A stretch of 64,000 bases of DNA. Origin: Streptomyces marincola (GTDB lineage: Bacteria; Actinomycetota; Actinomycetes; Streptomycetales; Streptomycetaceae). Shown here piece by piece: positions 17,494 to 26,555 of this stretch. Position numbers and translations under genes: made by a program. How positions within the stretch are numbered: the stretch's first letter is position 1; each line of letters opens with the position of its first letter. Location: positions 6,502,001 through 6,566,000 of the forward strand of contig NZ_CP084541.1 of the NCBI RefSeq assembly GCF_020410765.1, read 5' to 3'. A model generated the notes under the pieces. That model had not been told where the DNA came from. It saw only the letters and a program-made list of their open reading frames with translations, and made no database searches.

Positions 17494-18509
17494 GTGCTGC
17501 CGCGCACCACCAGGCGGGTCGACAGTTCCGTGCGCGTGCCCTCGGGCCGGTGGCCGTCCAGCAGGCGCAGCAGGATGCGCAGCGCCGCGGCGGCCATCTC
17601 CGACAGCGGCTGCCTGACCGTGGTCAGCGCCGGCGTCGCCCACTCGGCCTGCGGCAGGTCGTCGAAGCCGACGATGCTCACGTCGCGCGGCACGCGCAGA
17701 CCGCGTTCGCGCACCGCCAGGCCCGCGCCCAGCGCCATCTGGTCGGAGCACACGAACACGGCGGTCGGCGGCTGCGGCAGGGCGAGCAGTTCCCGCATCT
17801 GCCGCCGGCCGCCGGTCTCCTCGAACGATCCGTAGCGCACGTACCCGGGCGGCACGGCGAGGCCCGCGGCCGACATGGCCGAGCGGTACCCCGCCACCCG
17901 CCCCGCGCTGCACGCCTTGCGGCGGTGCCCGCCGATCACCGCGATCCGCTCGTGGCCCAGGCCGATCAGGTGCTCGGTGGCGCTCACCCCGCCCTGCCAG
18001 TTGGTCGCGCCGACGGACGGCACCCCGGCCGGCGGCTCCACGACCGGGTCGATCATCACGAACGGGATCCGGTGGTGCGCCAGCCAGGCGTGCTGGGCGG
18101 CGTCCAGCTCCGTCACGTTGAAGAGCACGCCGGCCGAACCCCGTGTGGAGAGCCGGTCGAGCCACCCGCGCGGTGGCTGCCCGCCGCGCGCGGCGGTGGC
18201 GGCGGCGGAGATCACGACGCCGAGGCCGGCCTCGTGCGCGGCCTCGTCCACGCCCAGCAGCACGGCGCCCGACCAGGGACTCGCCAGATCGTGCACCACG
18301 AGGTCGATCAGGGCCGGCGGCTGACGTGCCGCGGGCTGCGGACGGGGCACGTAGCCGAGCCGTTCCAGCACCTCCGTGACCCGGCGGCGCGTCTCGGGAG
18401 CCACGTCCTCGCGCCCGTTGGCGACCTTCGACGCGGTCGGTACCGAGACCCCGGCCGCCCTGGCCACCATCGCCAGCGTCGGCCGCCCCGACCCAGCGGA
18501 ACGGACCAT
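17475..18509 (-). CDS. LacI-family transcriptional regulator
   Basis: A 344-residue sugar-responsive repressor. The LacI helix-turn-helix (PTLAMVARAAGVSVPTASKVAN) lies at residues 9-30, followed by the hinge helix and a periplasmic-binding-protein-like sensor domain (VFVCSDQMALGAG, VSIVGFDDLPQAEWATPALTTVRQP). ATG 18509 with AAGGGG upstream gives the normal N-terminus; the open reading upstream is artefactual. Its own upstream palindrome at 18536-18553 suggests autoregulation. Convergent with xylA and next to the xylose genes, so a pentose or xylan-derived effector is likely but unproven. Confidence 0.88.
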   Translation of the reverse strand: MVRSAGSGRPTLAMVARAAGVSVPTASKVANGREDVAPETRRRVTEVLERLGYVPRPQPAARQPPALIDLVVHDLASPWSGAVLLGVDEAAHEAGLGVVISAAATAARGGQPPRGWLDRLSTRGSAGVLFNVTELDAAQHAWLAHHRIPFVMIDPVVEPPAGVPSVGATNWQGGVSATEHLIGLGHERIAVIGGHRRKACSAGRVAGYRSAMSAAGLAVPPGYVRYGSFEETGGRRQMRELLALPQPPTAVFVCSDQMALGAGLAVRERGLRVPRDVSIVGFDDLPQAEWATPALTTVRQPLSEMAAAALRILLRLLDGHRPEGTRTELSTRLVVRGSTAPPAA

Positions 18510-18535
18510 CCGAAATCCCCTTCCGCCCGACGACG

Positions 18536-18553
18536 GACCGAAAAGTTTCGGTC
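18536..18553. promoter_or_regulatory. Palindromic LacI-type operator upstream of the LacI gene
   Basis: GACCGAAA (18536-18543), AG, TTTCGGTC (18546-18553): perfect 8-bp arms around 2 bp. The CGAAA/TTTCG core resembles operators described for streptomycete xylan and xyloside regulators of the LacI family. It lies 27 bp upstream of the LacI start codon. The remaining intergenic DNA to 18798 holds no gene. Confidence 0.6.
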
Positions 18554-18798
18554 GTCCGGCGACGGTCCGTCGGCACGGTGAACGAGTGGCAGGCCGCATA
18601 CGTTAACGCCGCTCCGAATCGCTGTGAAGCCCCGGGGAGCGGGCACGACGACGCTTGGAGCCGTTCCGCGGCCCGCGTCCCGGCCGCCAGGGGGGAGAGG
18701 GCAGGGCGGGCGGGGCGAGGGCGTTTCCCGGGGCCCGCCCGGCGGTGCCTTTCGCCGTCTTTCGCGCCGCCCGCGCGGGGCGGAACCCCCGCCGGCCG

Positions 18799-19623
18799 TC
18801 ACGGGAGGGCGGCGGACCACTCCCGCAGCAGGGCGGCCAGCTCGGCCGGCCGTTCCTCGTGGAGGTAGTGGCCGCGGCCCTCCCACAGCAGGACCCGGGT
18901 GCGGTCGCCCGCCACCGCGCGCTCCCAGGCCGCGGCGGACGGCGAGGTGTGCACGGCGAGAGCCGGGCAGCGGCGGCGGCGCAGGTACTTCTCCGCGGCC
19001 GGCCGCAGCCCGAACGAACCGGCCGCCAGGTACATCCCCTCGCGCAAGCGGGCCAGCACCTCGGGATCCATCGCGGCGACCAGCCGCTCGTGCCGTTCCC
19101 GTACCGCGCGCGGCGCGGTGGCACCGCAGGCCCGGCGGACGAACCGCACCGCCCAGTCCGCGCCCTCGCGCCGCAGGGCCGCCAGCTCGGCGGGCAGCCG
19201 GGCGGCGGCCTCGGGACCGCCGCCGTACCCCGTCGCCAGCGTGACCACGGACCGCACCAGCGATGGGTGCTCGACGGCCAGCGCGGTCGCCACCTGGCCG
19301 CCCATGGAGTGGCCCACCGCGATCACGGGCCCGGTGGCGAGCGTCGCCAGCCAGTCGGCCAGGCCGGCCGCGATGTGCCGCGGAGTGCACGGGCCGGGGG
19401 CGAGCGGGGTGCGGCCGTGCCCCGGCAGGTCGGGGGCCAGCACGCGGTGGTGGGGGGCGAGCAGCGGCAGATGCGGCGCCCACTCGGCGCCGTCACCGCC
19501 CCAGCCGTGCAGCAGGAGCAACGGGGGCCCGCCGGCTTCGGCGGGCCGGCCCGTGTCGAGGGCGGCCGGCGCACGTGTCGCGGCGGGCCCCCGTGCGATC
19601 GGGCCGTCGGGTTCCTCGGCCAC
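18799..19623 (-). CDS. Alpha/beta-fold hydrolase
   Basis: A 274-residue hydrolase with LLLLHGWGGDGAEW (oxyanion region), DLPGHGRT, the nucleophile elbow GHSMGG near residue 106 and a terminal GRGHYLHEE containing the catalytic His. There is no signal peptide, so it acts in the cytoplasm. The motif order is that of esterases, haloperoxidases and similar enzymes; substrate cannot be assigned. GTG 19623 lies 8 bp after the upstream small gene's stop, so both may be on one transcript. Confidence 0.8.
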   Translation of the reverse strand: MAEEPDGPIARGPAATRAPAALDTGRPAEAGGPPLLLLHGWGGDGAEWAPHLPLLAPHHRVLAPDLPGHGRTPLAPGPCTPRHIAAGLADWLATLATGPVIAVGHSMGGQVATALAVEHPSLVRSVVTLATGYGGGPEAAARLPAELAALRREGADWAVRFVRRACGATAPRAVRERHERLVAAMDPEVLARLREGMYLAAGSFGLRPAAEKYLRRRRCPALAVHTSPSAAAWERAVAGDRTRVLLWEGRGHYLHEERPAELAALLREWSAALP

Positions 19624-19630
19624 CTCGCGC

Positions 19631-19921
19631 CTACTCGCCGTCGCCTTCCTTCTTCCTGCGGCGGAACCAGCGCCGCTTGCGCTGCCGGGCGGGCCGCTCG
19701 CGGCGCCGTCCCGAACCCGAACCGTGTATCCAGCCGGCGGGAGGTTCGTCGGAACGCCACGGCTGCGGGGCGGGCCCGCCGTCCTTCCAGCGCTCGCGCA
19801 GCATGCGCGTCCTGGCGGTCGGCTCGCGCACCTCCGCGCCCCGGACGAAGCTCTCGTCCAGCACCACGTTGTCCCACTCGTCGGGCTGCGGGTCGTCCTG
19901 ACCCCTCGGCTCCGTGCCCAT
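19631..19921 (-). CDS. Small conserved basic-tailed protein of unknown function
   Basis: A 96-residue protein. The first half is acidic and conserved-looking (DEWDNVVLDESFVRGAEVRE, then RMLRERWK); the last 25 residues are a dense Arg/Lys tail (RKRRWFRRRKK) likely to contact nucleic acid or membrane phospholipid. GGGAGG precedes ATG 19921 by 7 bp, better than the upstream in-frame ATG. Proteins of this pattern are common in Streptomyces but have no known role. It lies between terC and the hydrolase in the same direction. Confidence 0.7.
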   Translation of the reverse strand: MGTEPRGQDDPQPDEWDNVVLDESFVRGAEVREPTARTRMLRERWKDGGPAPQPWRSDEPPAGWIHGSGSGRRRERPARQRKRRWFRRRKKEGDGE

Positions 19922-19952
19922 CAGCTTGCCTCCCGTCCTGGCCCGGACGCGC

Positions 19953-20049
19953 GGGTCCCCGCGAGAACAACGTCTCGCGGGGACCCGGGGTTCCTGGAAG
20001 GGCACCGCGGCCCACCGGGCCGCGGCACCCGGGCGTCCTTCCGGACGCC
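19953..20049 (-). terminator. Array of three hairpins after terC
   Basis: Three perfect stems follow terC on its strand: GGGTCCCCGCGAGA (19953-19966) with its complement at 19973-19986; CCGCGGCCC (20005-20013) with 20017-20025; and GGCGTCC/GGACGCC around TTCC near 20033-20050. Together they form a strong terminator separating terC from the small gene. Confidence 0.65.
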
Positions 20050-20057
20050 GTGCGGTC

Positions 20058-21035
20058 CTACGAGCCGCTCTTGGTGGAGTCCGAGCTCTGCTGCTGCTCC
20101 TTGCGGGTCGCCATGAGGCTCGTGATCGTGGTCACGATCAGGACGCCGCAGATCACGCCGAGCGAGACGAAGGTGCTGATCTCGGGGACGTGCACCCCGG
20201 ACTCGTGCAGCGCGTGCAGGATCAGCTTGACGCCGATGAAGCCGAGGATGATCGACAGGCCGTACGACAGGTGCACCAGCTTCTGGAGCAGGCCGCCGAT
20301 GAGGAAGTACAGCTGCCGCAGGCCCATCAGCGCGAACGCGTTGGCCGTGAAGACGATGTAGGGGTCCTCGGTGAGGCCGTAGATGGCCGGGATGGAGTCG
20401 AGCGCGAAGAGGATGTCCGTGCTGCCGATCGCCAGCATGACGATGAGCATCGGCGTGATCAGGCGCTTGCCGTTCTCGTAGATCCACAGCTTGGTGCCGT
20501 GGTACTCGTCGGTGGAGGGGAAGCGCCGCTCGACCAGCTTCAGGAAGCGGTTCTCCTCGTACTCCTCTTCCTCCTCGTCGCTGCGCGCGTCCTTGATCAG
20601 CTTCCACGCGGTCCAGATCAGGAAGGCGCCGAAGAAGTAGAAGACCCAGGAGAAGCTCGCGATGAGCGCGGCGCCGGCCGCGATGAAGATGCCGCGCAGC
20701 ACGAGCGCGATCAGGACGCCGACCAGCAGCACGCGCGCCTGGTACTGGGCGGGCACGGCGAACTTGGTCATGATCAGCACGAAGACGAAGAGATTGTCGA
20801 CGCTCAGCGACTTCTCGGTCACGTATCCGGCGAAGAACTCACCGGCGGGGGTGCCGCCTTCGGCGACGAGCAGCCACAGGCCGAACAGGACCGCGAGCAC
20901 GATCCAGATGATGGTCCAGGTCCCGGCCTCGCGGAGCGTCACCTCGTGTGGTTTGCGCCCGAAGAAGAAGTCGACGGCGATGAGTGCGCACAGCACCAAC
21001 ACCGTGACCACCCACATGGTCAACGAGACGTCCAC
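20058..21035 (-). CDS. TerC-family integral membrane protein
   Basis: A 325-residue protein with eight or nine transmembrane helices and the TerC signatures SLSVDNLFVFVLIM and GSTDILFALDSIPAIYGLT, whose buried acidic residues are conserved in the family. A charged cytoplasmic loop (DEEEEEYEENR) splits the two halves. TerC proteins are linked to tellurite resistance and, in other bacteria, to manganese export that loads secreted metalloenzymes. GTG 21035 has GGAGG just upstream. No other ter gene lies nearby, so metal homeostasis is the more likely role. Confidence 0.88.
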   Translation of the reverse strand: MDVSLTMWVVTVLVLCALIAVDFFFGRKPHEVTLREAGTWTIIWIVLAVLFGLWLLVAEGGTPAGEFFAGYVTEKSLSVDNLFVFVLIMTKFAVPAQYQARVLLVGVLIALVLRGIFIAAGAALIASFSWVFYFFGAFLIWTAWKLIKDARSDEEEEEYEENRFLKLVERRFPSTDEYHGTKLWIYENGKRLITPMLIVMLAIGSTDILFALDSIPAIYGLTEDPYIVFTANAFALMGLRQLYFLIGGLLQKLVHLSYGLSIILGFIGVKLILHALHESGVHVPEISTFVSLGVICGVLIVTTITSLMATRKEQQQSSDSTKSGS

Positions 21036-21385
21036 TGTTCCTCCGGGTCTTCCGTATGTGTTCGATCAAACGTACTTGGCGACGTGCGTGGCGGCACACG
21101 GCCGAGGGCCACTGGGGTACCCGGCCGTGCTTGTTTCCACCACGCTCATCCCTGTTTTCCCGCAGCCCGGGCCGGCCCGTCGCGTGAGGCATGAGGGTCC
21201 GTTCCTTCCCGGTGGCCGGGCATGCCGCGGCCCCGGGGGCCGGGGCAATCGGCTGCAAGCTTAATGGAACAGTAAAGTCACGCGTGTTCGAAGCAGATAA
21301 AGATCCTGTGCCGGTCCGTGCGCTCCCGGCGGCGGCCGGTCGGCGGTCCGGGGGCCGGCCGGCACGTCTGGCATGATCTGGCCAC
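21036..21385. other. Divergent intergenic region between terC and the MFS gene
   Basis: This 350-bp stretch holds no assignable gene. A patch at about 21258-21312 is clearly richer in A/T than its surroundings and probably contains promoter elements. On the minus strand a 27-codon ORF (21149 to 21066, beginning MSVVETSTAGYP) lies in the terC leader and ends 30 bp before the terC start; its ribosome site is weak. I did not find the conserved sequence of a yybP-ykoY manganese riboswitch. Confidence 0.4.
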
Positions 21386-22615
21386 GTGACGCCAGCTGCC
21401 GCCGGGCTGCGGTTCTACCGGGACATCTTCCGCATACCGGGTGCCCGCCCCTTCGTCGGTGCCACGCTCGTCGGCCGTCTGCCCATGTCCGCGCTGTCGC
21501 TGAGCACCGTCTTCCTCATCACCCATGTCACGGACGGCTATGCGGCGGCCGGAGCCGTGGCGGCCGGCGGAGCACTGTGCTACGCCCTCGTGGTGCCGCA
21601 GATCGGCTACGCCGTGGACCGCTTCGGCCAGTCCCGCGTGCTGCGGCCGGTGGCGGCGGCGTTCGGGGTCGCGGGAGCACTGTTCGTACTCGCCGCCCGG
21701 TCCGGCGCGCCCGGCTGGCTCCTGTTCGCGGCCGGCGCCGCCTTCGGCGCCCTCATGCCACCGCTGAGCGCCCTGGTGCGGGCCCGCTGGAGCCACATGA
21801 CCGCGGCCGACACCAGCGGCACCCTGCTCAGGTCCTCCTACTCCTTCGAGTCGGTCGCCGATGAACTGATCTTCGTGATCGGCCCGCTGCTCGTCTCCAC
21901 CGTCGTCCTCGTCCACCCGTCGGCCGGGGTCGTGACCGTCACGGTCTGCGGCGTCGCCGGCTGCCTGCTGCTCGCCGCCCAGCGGCGCACCGAGCCGCCC
22001 GTGCTGCCCCGCGCGCCGGGCGGCGGCCGGGCGATGTCGTCGGCGGGACTGCGCCTGGTGTGCGGGGTGTACGTGTGCACCGCCGCCATGTTCGCCGGGT
22101 GGGAACTGAGCACCATGGCCTTCGTCGACACCTACGGGCAGCCGTGGATGGTCGGCGGTGTCCTGGCCACCTACGCGGTGGGCAGCGCTGTCGGCGGCCT
22201 GTGGTACGGGGCGCGGCAGTGGCGGTCACCGCTCGACCGGCAGTTCCTGCTGGCGCTCGGCGCGGTCGTGGTCGGGGTCGGGCCGCTGTTCGCGATGCCG
22301 GGCGTGGCGGCGCTGTGGGCGTTCTCCCTCTTCTCCGGCGTCCTCGTCGCGCCCACCGTCATCGCCGGCTACAGCCTGGTGCGGCAGGGGCTGCCGGCCG
22401 CCGGCCTCACCGAGGGCATGGCCTGGCTGTCGACCGCCGTGGGTGTCGGCCGCGCCCTCGGTGTGCTGACCGTGGGCGTGGTGGCCGACGCCCACGGCGC
22501 CCGCTGGGCCTACGCGGTCACCCTCGCCTGCGGCTGCGCGGGGCTGCTGGTGGCGCTGGCCGGCGCGCGGCAGTTGCGCGCACTGGCCGCGGCCCGCTTC
22601 ACCGACGCGGCCTGA
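21386..22615 (+). CDS. MFS transporter
   Basis: A 409-residue protein with about twelve hydrophobic helices and an MFS-type loop between helices 2 and 3 (GYAVDRFGQSRVLR). A central cytoplasmic linker (QRRTEPPVLPRAPGGGR) splits two six-helix halves. The pattern is that of drug or sugar exporters of the YbfB/AraJ-like group; substrate is unknown. GTG 21386 lies about 10 bp after a CATGAT element and may be close to leaderless. Its 3' end overlaps the convergent GH95 gene by 17 bp. Confidence 0.85.
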   Translation: MTPAAAGLRFYRDIFRIPGARPFVGATLVGRLPMSALSLSTVFLITHVTDGYAAAGAVAAGGALCYALVVPQIGYAVDRFGQSRVLRPVAAAFGVAGALFVLAARSGAPGWLLFAAGAAFGALMPPLSALVRARWSHMTAADTSGTLLRSSYSFESVADELIFVIGPLLVSTVVLVHPSAGVVTVTVCGVAGCLLLAAQRRTEPPVLPRAPGGGRAMSSAGLRLVCGVYVCTAAMFAGWELSTMAFVDTYGQPWMVGGVLATYAVGSAVGGLWYGARQWRSPLDRQFLLALGAVVVGVGPLFAMPGVAALWAFSLFSGVLVAPTVIAGYSLVRQGLPAAGLTEGMAWLSTAVGVGRALGVLTVGVVADAHGARWAYAVTLACGCAGLLVALAGARQLRALAAARFTDAA

Positions 22616-24956
22616 GCACGTACGTCGAGCCCTCCCGGGTCGCGAACTCCGCCACGCCGGGCGCCGGGCGCCGCACGTCGACCGCCCGTTCACCGGCCTC
22701 GGTGATCTCGGGTATCTCGGTGACGTCGAGGTCGACGGCGGTACGCACGCGCGCCGTCCGGCCGAGCCGCGACAGCACCCGGGCCCGGGTCAGCGCGCCG
22801 CCCGACCAGTCGAGGGCCACCTCGAAGCCGCCGCGGGCCAGCAGGCCGCGCACCCTGCCCTCGGGCAGGGCGCCGGGCAGGGCGGGCAGCAGGCGCAGCT
22901 CGTCCGTGTGGCTCTGCACCAGCCACTCGGTGATGCCGGCGGTGGCCGCGAAGTTGCCGTCGATCTGGAACGGCGGGTGCAGGTCGAACAGGTTGGGCGC
23001 CGTCCGCTCCGGTGTCAGCTGGTCGGAGAGGAGTTTGAACGAACGGTCGCCGTCGCCGAGCCGCGCCCAGAAGTTGATCTTCCAGCCGAGCGACCAGCCG
23101 GTGCCCGCGTCGCCGCGCTGCTCCAGGGTCACCCGCGCCGCGTCGAACAGCGCGGGGGTCTCCTCGGTGATCTGATTGCTCGGGTGCAGTCCGTACAGGT
23201 GCGAGACGTGCCGGTGGTGCTGCTCGGGAGCCTGGGCGTCCCAGTCCTCCTGCCACTCCTGGAGCTGCCCCTGCGCCCCCACCCGCATGGGCGGCAGCCT
23301 GCGGGCCGCCGCCCTGGCCTCCGCGCGCAGGTCCTCGTCCACGTCGAGCAGCCGCCCCGCCGCGTCCACGGCCGCGAACAGGTCGCGCAGGATCTGGCCG
23401 TCCATCGTCGGCCCCGCGCACAGCGAGCCGCCGTCCCCGGGGTGGTGCGCGTTCTCCGGTGACACCGAGGGGCACGTCACCAGGTGCCCGGACGTGGGAT
23501 CGGTCACCAGCGTGTCGAGGAAGAACCGGGCGGCGTCGGCCAGCACCGGGTAGTGCTCCCGCAGGGCCGCGACGTCACCGGTGAACCGGTAGTGCTCCCA
23601 CAGGGACATCGCGAGCCACGCGCCGCCGGTGGGCCACATGCCCCAGAACGCGCCGTCCACCGGGGCGGTTCCGCGCCACGCGTCCACGTTGTGGTGGGCG
23701 ACCCAGCCGCGTGCGCCGTAACTGTCCTTCGCCGTGCGGGCGCCCGCGACGCGCAGGTCCGCGAGCAGGGCGAACAGCGGCTGCCAGCACTCCAGGAGGT
23801 TGGCGGGCCCCGCCGGCCAGTAGTTCATCTCGGTGTTGATGTTGATGGTGTACTTGCAGCCCCACGGCGGGTCGGTCATGTCGTTCCACAGCCCCTGGAG
23901 GTTCGCGGGCTGGGTGCCGGGGCGGGACGAGGCGATCAGCAGGTACCGGCCGAACTGGAAGCAGAGCGCGGCGAGTTGCGGGTCGCCTCCGTCGGCGAAA
24001 GCCCGTACGCGCTCGTCCGTGGGGCGCGCGGCTGCCTCGGTCGCCGGCAGTTGGAGGTCCGCGCGCCCGAACAGCGCGCCGTGGTCGGCCACATGCCGCT
24101 CCCGCAGGCGCGGGTAGGGGCGGGCCGCGGCTCCGTCGAGGTCCGCCGTCGCGCGCCGCCGCGGGTCGCCGCTCAGGTCCTGCCAGTCGACGTGGTTCGT
24201 ACCCGCGGTGACCAGCAGGGTCACCGCGTCGGCGCCGCGCACGCGCAGCCGTCCGCCGGCCGAGTCGACCGTGCCGCCCTCGGCCACCGCGCGGGCCAGT
24301 GCCGTGAAGCGGACGCGGCCGGCCACCCCGCCGTAGTCCTCGCCGCGGCCGGTCAGTTCGATCGTCGTGGCGTCGGGGGAGGAGGAGCCGGTGGCCAGCG
24401 GGCTGTCGAAGGACGCGGTGAACGACACCGCGCCGGGCGCGTCGGCGGTCAGCCGCACGGCGACGACCTGGTCCGGCGCGCTGGCCAGCACTTCGCGCCG
24501 GTACCGTACGCCGGCTCGCGTGTACTCCACCGTGTGCACGGCCGTGGCCAGGTCGAGTTCGCGCCGGTAGTCGGTGACCTGCCCGTCCCGGTCGGCCGCC
24601 TCCTCCCGTTCCCCCGGTTCCGCTGCCCGGGTGAAGGCCAGCCGCAGGCTGCCGACCGTCTGGTACGGCGGCTGCTTGACGGGCACGCCCATGAACGCGT
24701 CGTCGACGAGCCGCTGCGCGGCGTCCCACTCGCCGGCGAACACCAGGCGTCTGATCTCGGGCAGCGCCCCGAGCGCGGCGGGGTTGTCGAAGGTGTGCGG
24801 GCCGCCGGCCCATATCGTGTCCTCGTTGAGTTGCAGCTCCTCCGTCGCCGTGCCGCCGTGCACCATGGCGCCGAGCCTGCCGTTGCCGACGGGCAGGGCC
24901 TCCAGCCAGGTGCGTGCGGGCCGTGGGTACCACAGGCGGTGCGGGGTCGTATCCAT
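22599..24956 (-). CDS. GH95 alpha-L-fucosidase (or alpha-L-galactosidase), cytoplasmic
   Basis: A 785-residue glycoside hydrolase with an N-terminal GH95 beta domain (LPVGNGRLGAMVHGG, LNEDTIWAGG) and an (alpha/alpha)6 catalytic barrel. NINTEMNYWP near residues 372-382 holds the Asn pair that activates water, SPEN near 497-500 the general acid Glu, and FQIDGNFAATAGI near 665 the catalytic Asp. There is no signal peptide, so imported oligosaccharides are the likely substrate. The enzymes cut terminal alpha-1,2-L-fucose from plant xyloglucan and glycans. ATG 24956 gives the usual domain start. Convergent with the MFS gene. Confidence 0.9.
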   Translation of the reverse strand: MDTTPHRLWYPRPARTWLEALPVGNGRLGAMVHGGTATEELQLNEDTIWAGGPHTFDNPAALGALPEIRRLVFAGEWDAAQRLVDDAFMGVPVKQPPYQTVGSLRLAFTRAAEPGEREEAADRDGQVTDYRRELDLATAVHTVEYTRAGVRYRREVLASAPDQVVAVRLTADAPGAVSFTASFDSPLATGSSSPDATTIELTGRGEDYGGVAGRVRFTALARAVAEGGTVDSAGGRLRVRGADAVTLLVTAGTNHVDWQDLSGDPRRRATADLDGAAARPYPRLRERHVADHGALFGRADLQLPATEAAARPTDERVRAFADGGDPQLAALCFQFGRYLLIASSRPGTQPANLQGLWNDMTDPPWGCKYTININTEMNYWPAGPANLLECWQPLFALLADLRVAGARTAKDSYGARGWVAHHNVDAWRGTAPVDGAFWGMWPTGGAWLAMSLWEHYRFTGDVAALREHYPVLADAARFFLDTLVTDPTSGHLVTCPSVSPENAHHPGDGGSLCAGPTMDGQILRDLFAAVDAAGRLLDVDEDLRAEARAAARRLPPMRVGAQGQLQEWQEDWDAQAPEQHHRHVSHLYGLHPSNQITEETPALFDAARVTLEQRGDAGTGWSLGWKINFWARLGDGDRSFKLLSDQLTPERTAPNLFDLHPPFQIDGNFAATAGITEWLVQSHTDELRLLPALPGALPEGRVRGLLARGGFEVALDWSGGALTRARVLSRLGRTARVRTAVDLDVTEIPEITEAGERAVDVRRPAPGVAEFATREGSTYVLRPRR

Positions 24957-25093
24957 GGCGTGCGGGCCTTTCGACGCGGAGCGGGCGACGGACCGGCCGG
25001 GCCGCGTGTCCGGTCTGTGAACGCCTCCCGGCCGCAAGGGGATTCTGCCACCCGCCCCGTGGCGGCGAGCCGGGCGGCGGGCGGGACCGGGGC

Positions 25094-25519
25094 TCAGCGC
25101 CCGGCGCGGCCGAGCGGCAGGTCGGCCCAGACGACGTGGCCCTCGCCCGCGAGCCCGCGGCGCACGCCCCACATCCGGGCCAGGGCGCACACCAGCAGCA
25201 GGCCCCGCCCGCCCTCGTCGTCCCGGTCCGCCTGCCGCACCCGCCGCTCCGGCCCCTGGCCCGCGCCGGCGACGGCGACGCGCAGCAGGGGGCCGCCGGC
25301 GCGCAACTCGCAGCCGATGGTGGCGCTCTCGGTGTGCCGCAGCGCGTTCGTGACCAGCTCGGAGATCACCAGGGCGGCGTTCTCGCACGTCTCCTGCGTC
25401 GCCGCCCAGGCCATGAGCTGCCCCCGGGTCCGTCTGCGGGCCTCCGCGGGTGAGGTGTCCGCCGCGGGCAGCAGGAACCGCAGTCGCTGGTCCGGGTGAA
25501 CCGTGCTCCCGGCGCGCAT
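25094..25519 (-). CDS. ATP-binding anti-sigma-factor-like protein (HATPase_c, AbaA/RsbW type)
   Basis: A 141-residue GHKL ATPase domain. ENAALVISELVTNALRH is the N-box and GRGLLLVCALARMWG the G-box. Such proteins act as anti-sigma factors or Ser kinases of anti-sigma antagonists. ATG 25519 is chosen; upstream GTG and TTG codons in frame lie within the likely promoter. It is divergent from a WhiJ-like regulator with its DUF397 partner, the arrangement known for abaA/whiJ-type loci that influence development and antibiotic production in Streptomyces. Confidence 0.8.
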   Translation of the reverse strand: MRAGSTVHPDQRLRFLLPAADTSPAEARRRTRGQLMAWAATQETCENAALVISELVTNALRHTESATIGCELRAGGPLLRVAVAGAGQGPERRVRQADRDDEGGRGLLLVCALARMWGVRRGLAGEGHVVWADLPLGRAGR

Positions 25520-25686
25520 GAGTGGCTGAGGGACCGAGGAGAAGAACACCGTTCTACTGTGCGGTCTGTCCCTCTCATCCGGCAAGAGGCATCCTGCAAA
25601 TTACAAAATCGTTGGTGTCAGTCTGTCGGTGCCGCTGACGGTCTGGCAGACTTCTTCCCGATGGCGGCAGTTGGAGGGTGGTGCCC
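25520..25686. promoter_or_regulatory. Divergent control region of the WhiJ-like quartet
   Basis: This 167-bp region is shared by the ATPase and the regulator genes. GTCTGGCAGAC (25641-25651) is a perfect 5-bp-armed palindrome, GTCTG recurs at 25564 and 25621, and an A/T-rich spot (TGCAAATTACAAAATC) lies at about 25595-25610. TAGAAC on the minus strand near 25550 could be the -10 of the ATPase gene. Binding by the WhiJ-like protein is the obvious possibility. Confidence 0.35.
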
Positions 25687-26553
25687 GTGGCCGGCGGACA
25701 GGTCAGCGGAGCGGCGACCGTGCTGCGGCTCGTGCTGGGCAAACGGCTTCAGGACCTGCGCGAGGCGGCCGGGGTCTCGTTCGACGAGGCGGCCCGGGCG
25801 CTCGATGTGACCCACGCCACCATCCGCCGGATGGAGAAGGCGCAGGTGGGTCTCAAGATCCCCTACGTGGAGAAGCTGCTGCGCGTCTACGGGGTGACGG
25901 AGCAGGAGGACATCGACGCGTTCCTCCGCCTCGTCCGCGAGGCCAACCAGCCCGGCTGGTGGCACCGCTACCGCGACGTCCTGCCCGACTGGTTCACGGC
26001 GTTCATCAGCCTGGAGGCCGAGGCCGACCAGATCCGCGCCTACGAGCCGCACTACATGCCAGGGCTGCTCCAGACGGAGGCGTACGCCGAGACGGTGCTC
26101 CGCGCCGGTCTCCCGCACGCACCCGCCCGCGAGATCGAACGGCTGGTGGCGCTGCGCATGGACCGCCAGGAGCTGCTGGCAGGTCCCCGGCCGCCGCTGC
26201 TGTGGATCGTGCTGGACGAGACGGTGATGCGCCGGCCGATCGGGCGTCCTGAGGTCATGCGCGACCAGATCACCCGACTGATCGAGAGCACCGCGTCACC
26301 GCATGTCAGGCTCCAGATCATGCCCTTCTCCGCGGGGCCGCACCCGGCCATGTACGGCCCCTTCCACCTGTTCCGGTTTCCGCTGCCCGAGCTGTCCGAC
26401 GTGGCGTGCGCGGAGAGCCTGGCCGGCGCCGTGTACTTCGACCAGCGCGACGACGTCTCGGCGTTCCGCGAGGCGCTGGACCGGATGTGCGCACAGGCCG
26501 CGCCGGTGCACCGCACCGAGGCCATCCTGAGTGGTATTCGCAAGGAGATCTGA
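25687..26553 (+). CDS. XRE-type regulator with DUF5753 domain (WhiJ-like)
   Basis: A 288-residue protein with an N-terminal helix-turn-helix at about residues 11-60 (GKRLQDLREAAGVSFDEAARALDVTHATIRRME) and a C-terminal DUF5753 domain (EPHYMPGLLQTEAYA, VRLQIMPFSAGPH). GTG 25687 has GGAGG at 9 bp; upstream GTGs lie too close to it. Its stop is 2 bp before the DUF397 gene. WhiJ-type proteins work with a small DUF397 partner to repress differentiation genes. Confidence 0.87.
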   Translation: MAGGQVSGAATVLRLVLGKRLQDLREAAGVSFDEAARALDVTHATIRRMEKAQVGLKIPYVEKLLRVYGVTEQEDIDAFLRLVREANQPGWWHRYRDVLPDWFTAFISLEAEADQIRAYEPHYMPGLLQTEAYAETVLRAGLPHAPAREIERLVALRMDRQELLAGPRPPLLWIVLDETVMRRPIGRPEVMRDQITRLIESTASPHVRLQIMPFSAGPHPAMYGPFHLFRFPLPELSDVACAESLAGAVYFDQRDDVSAFREALDRMCAQAAPVHRTEAILSGIRKEI

Positions 26554-26555
26554 GC

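Noticed and set aside
21250..21385. Manganese (yybP-ykoY) riboswitch before terC
   Set aside because: Searched by eye because of the TerC family; the conserved sequence elements were not present.
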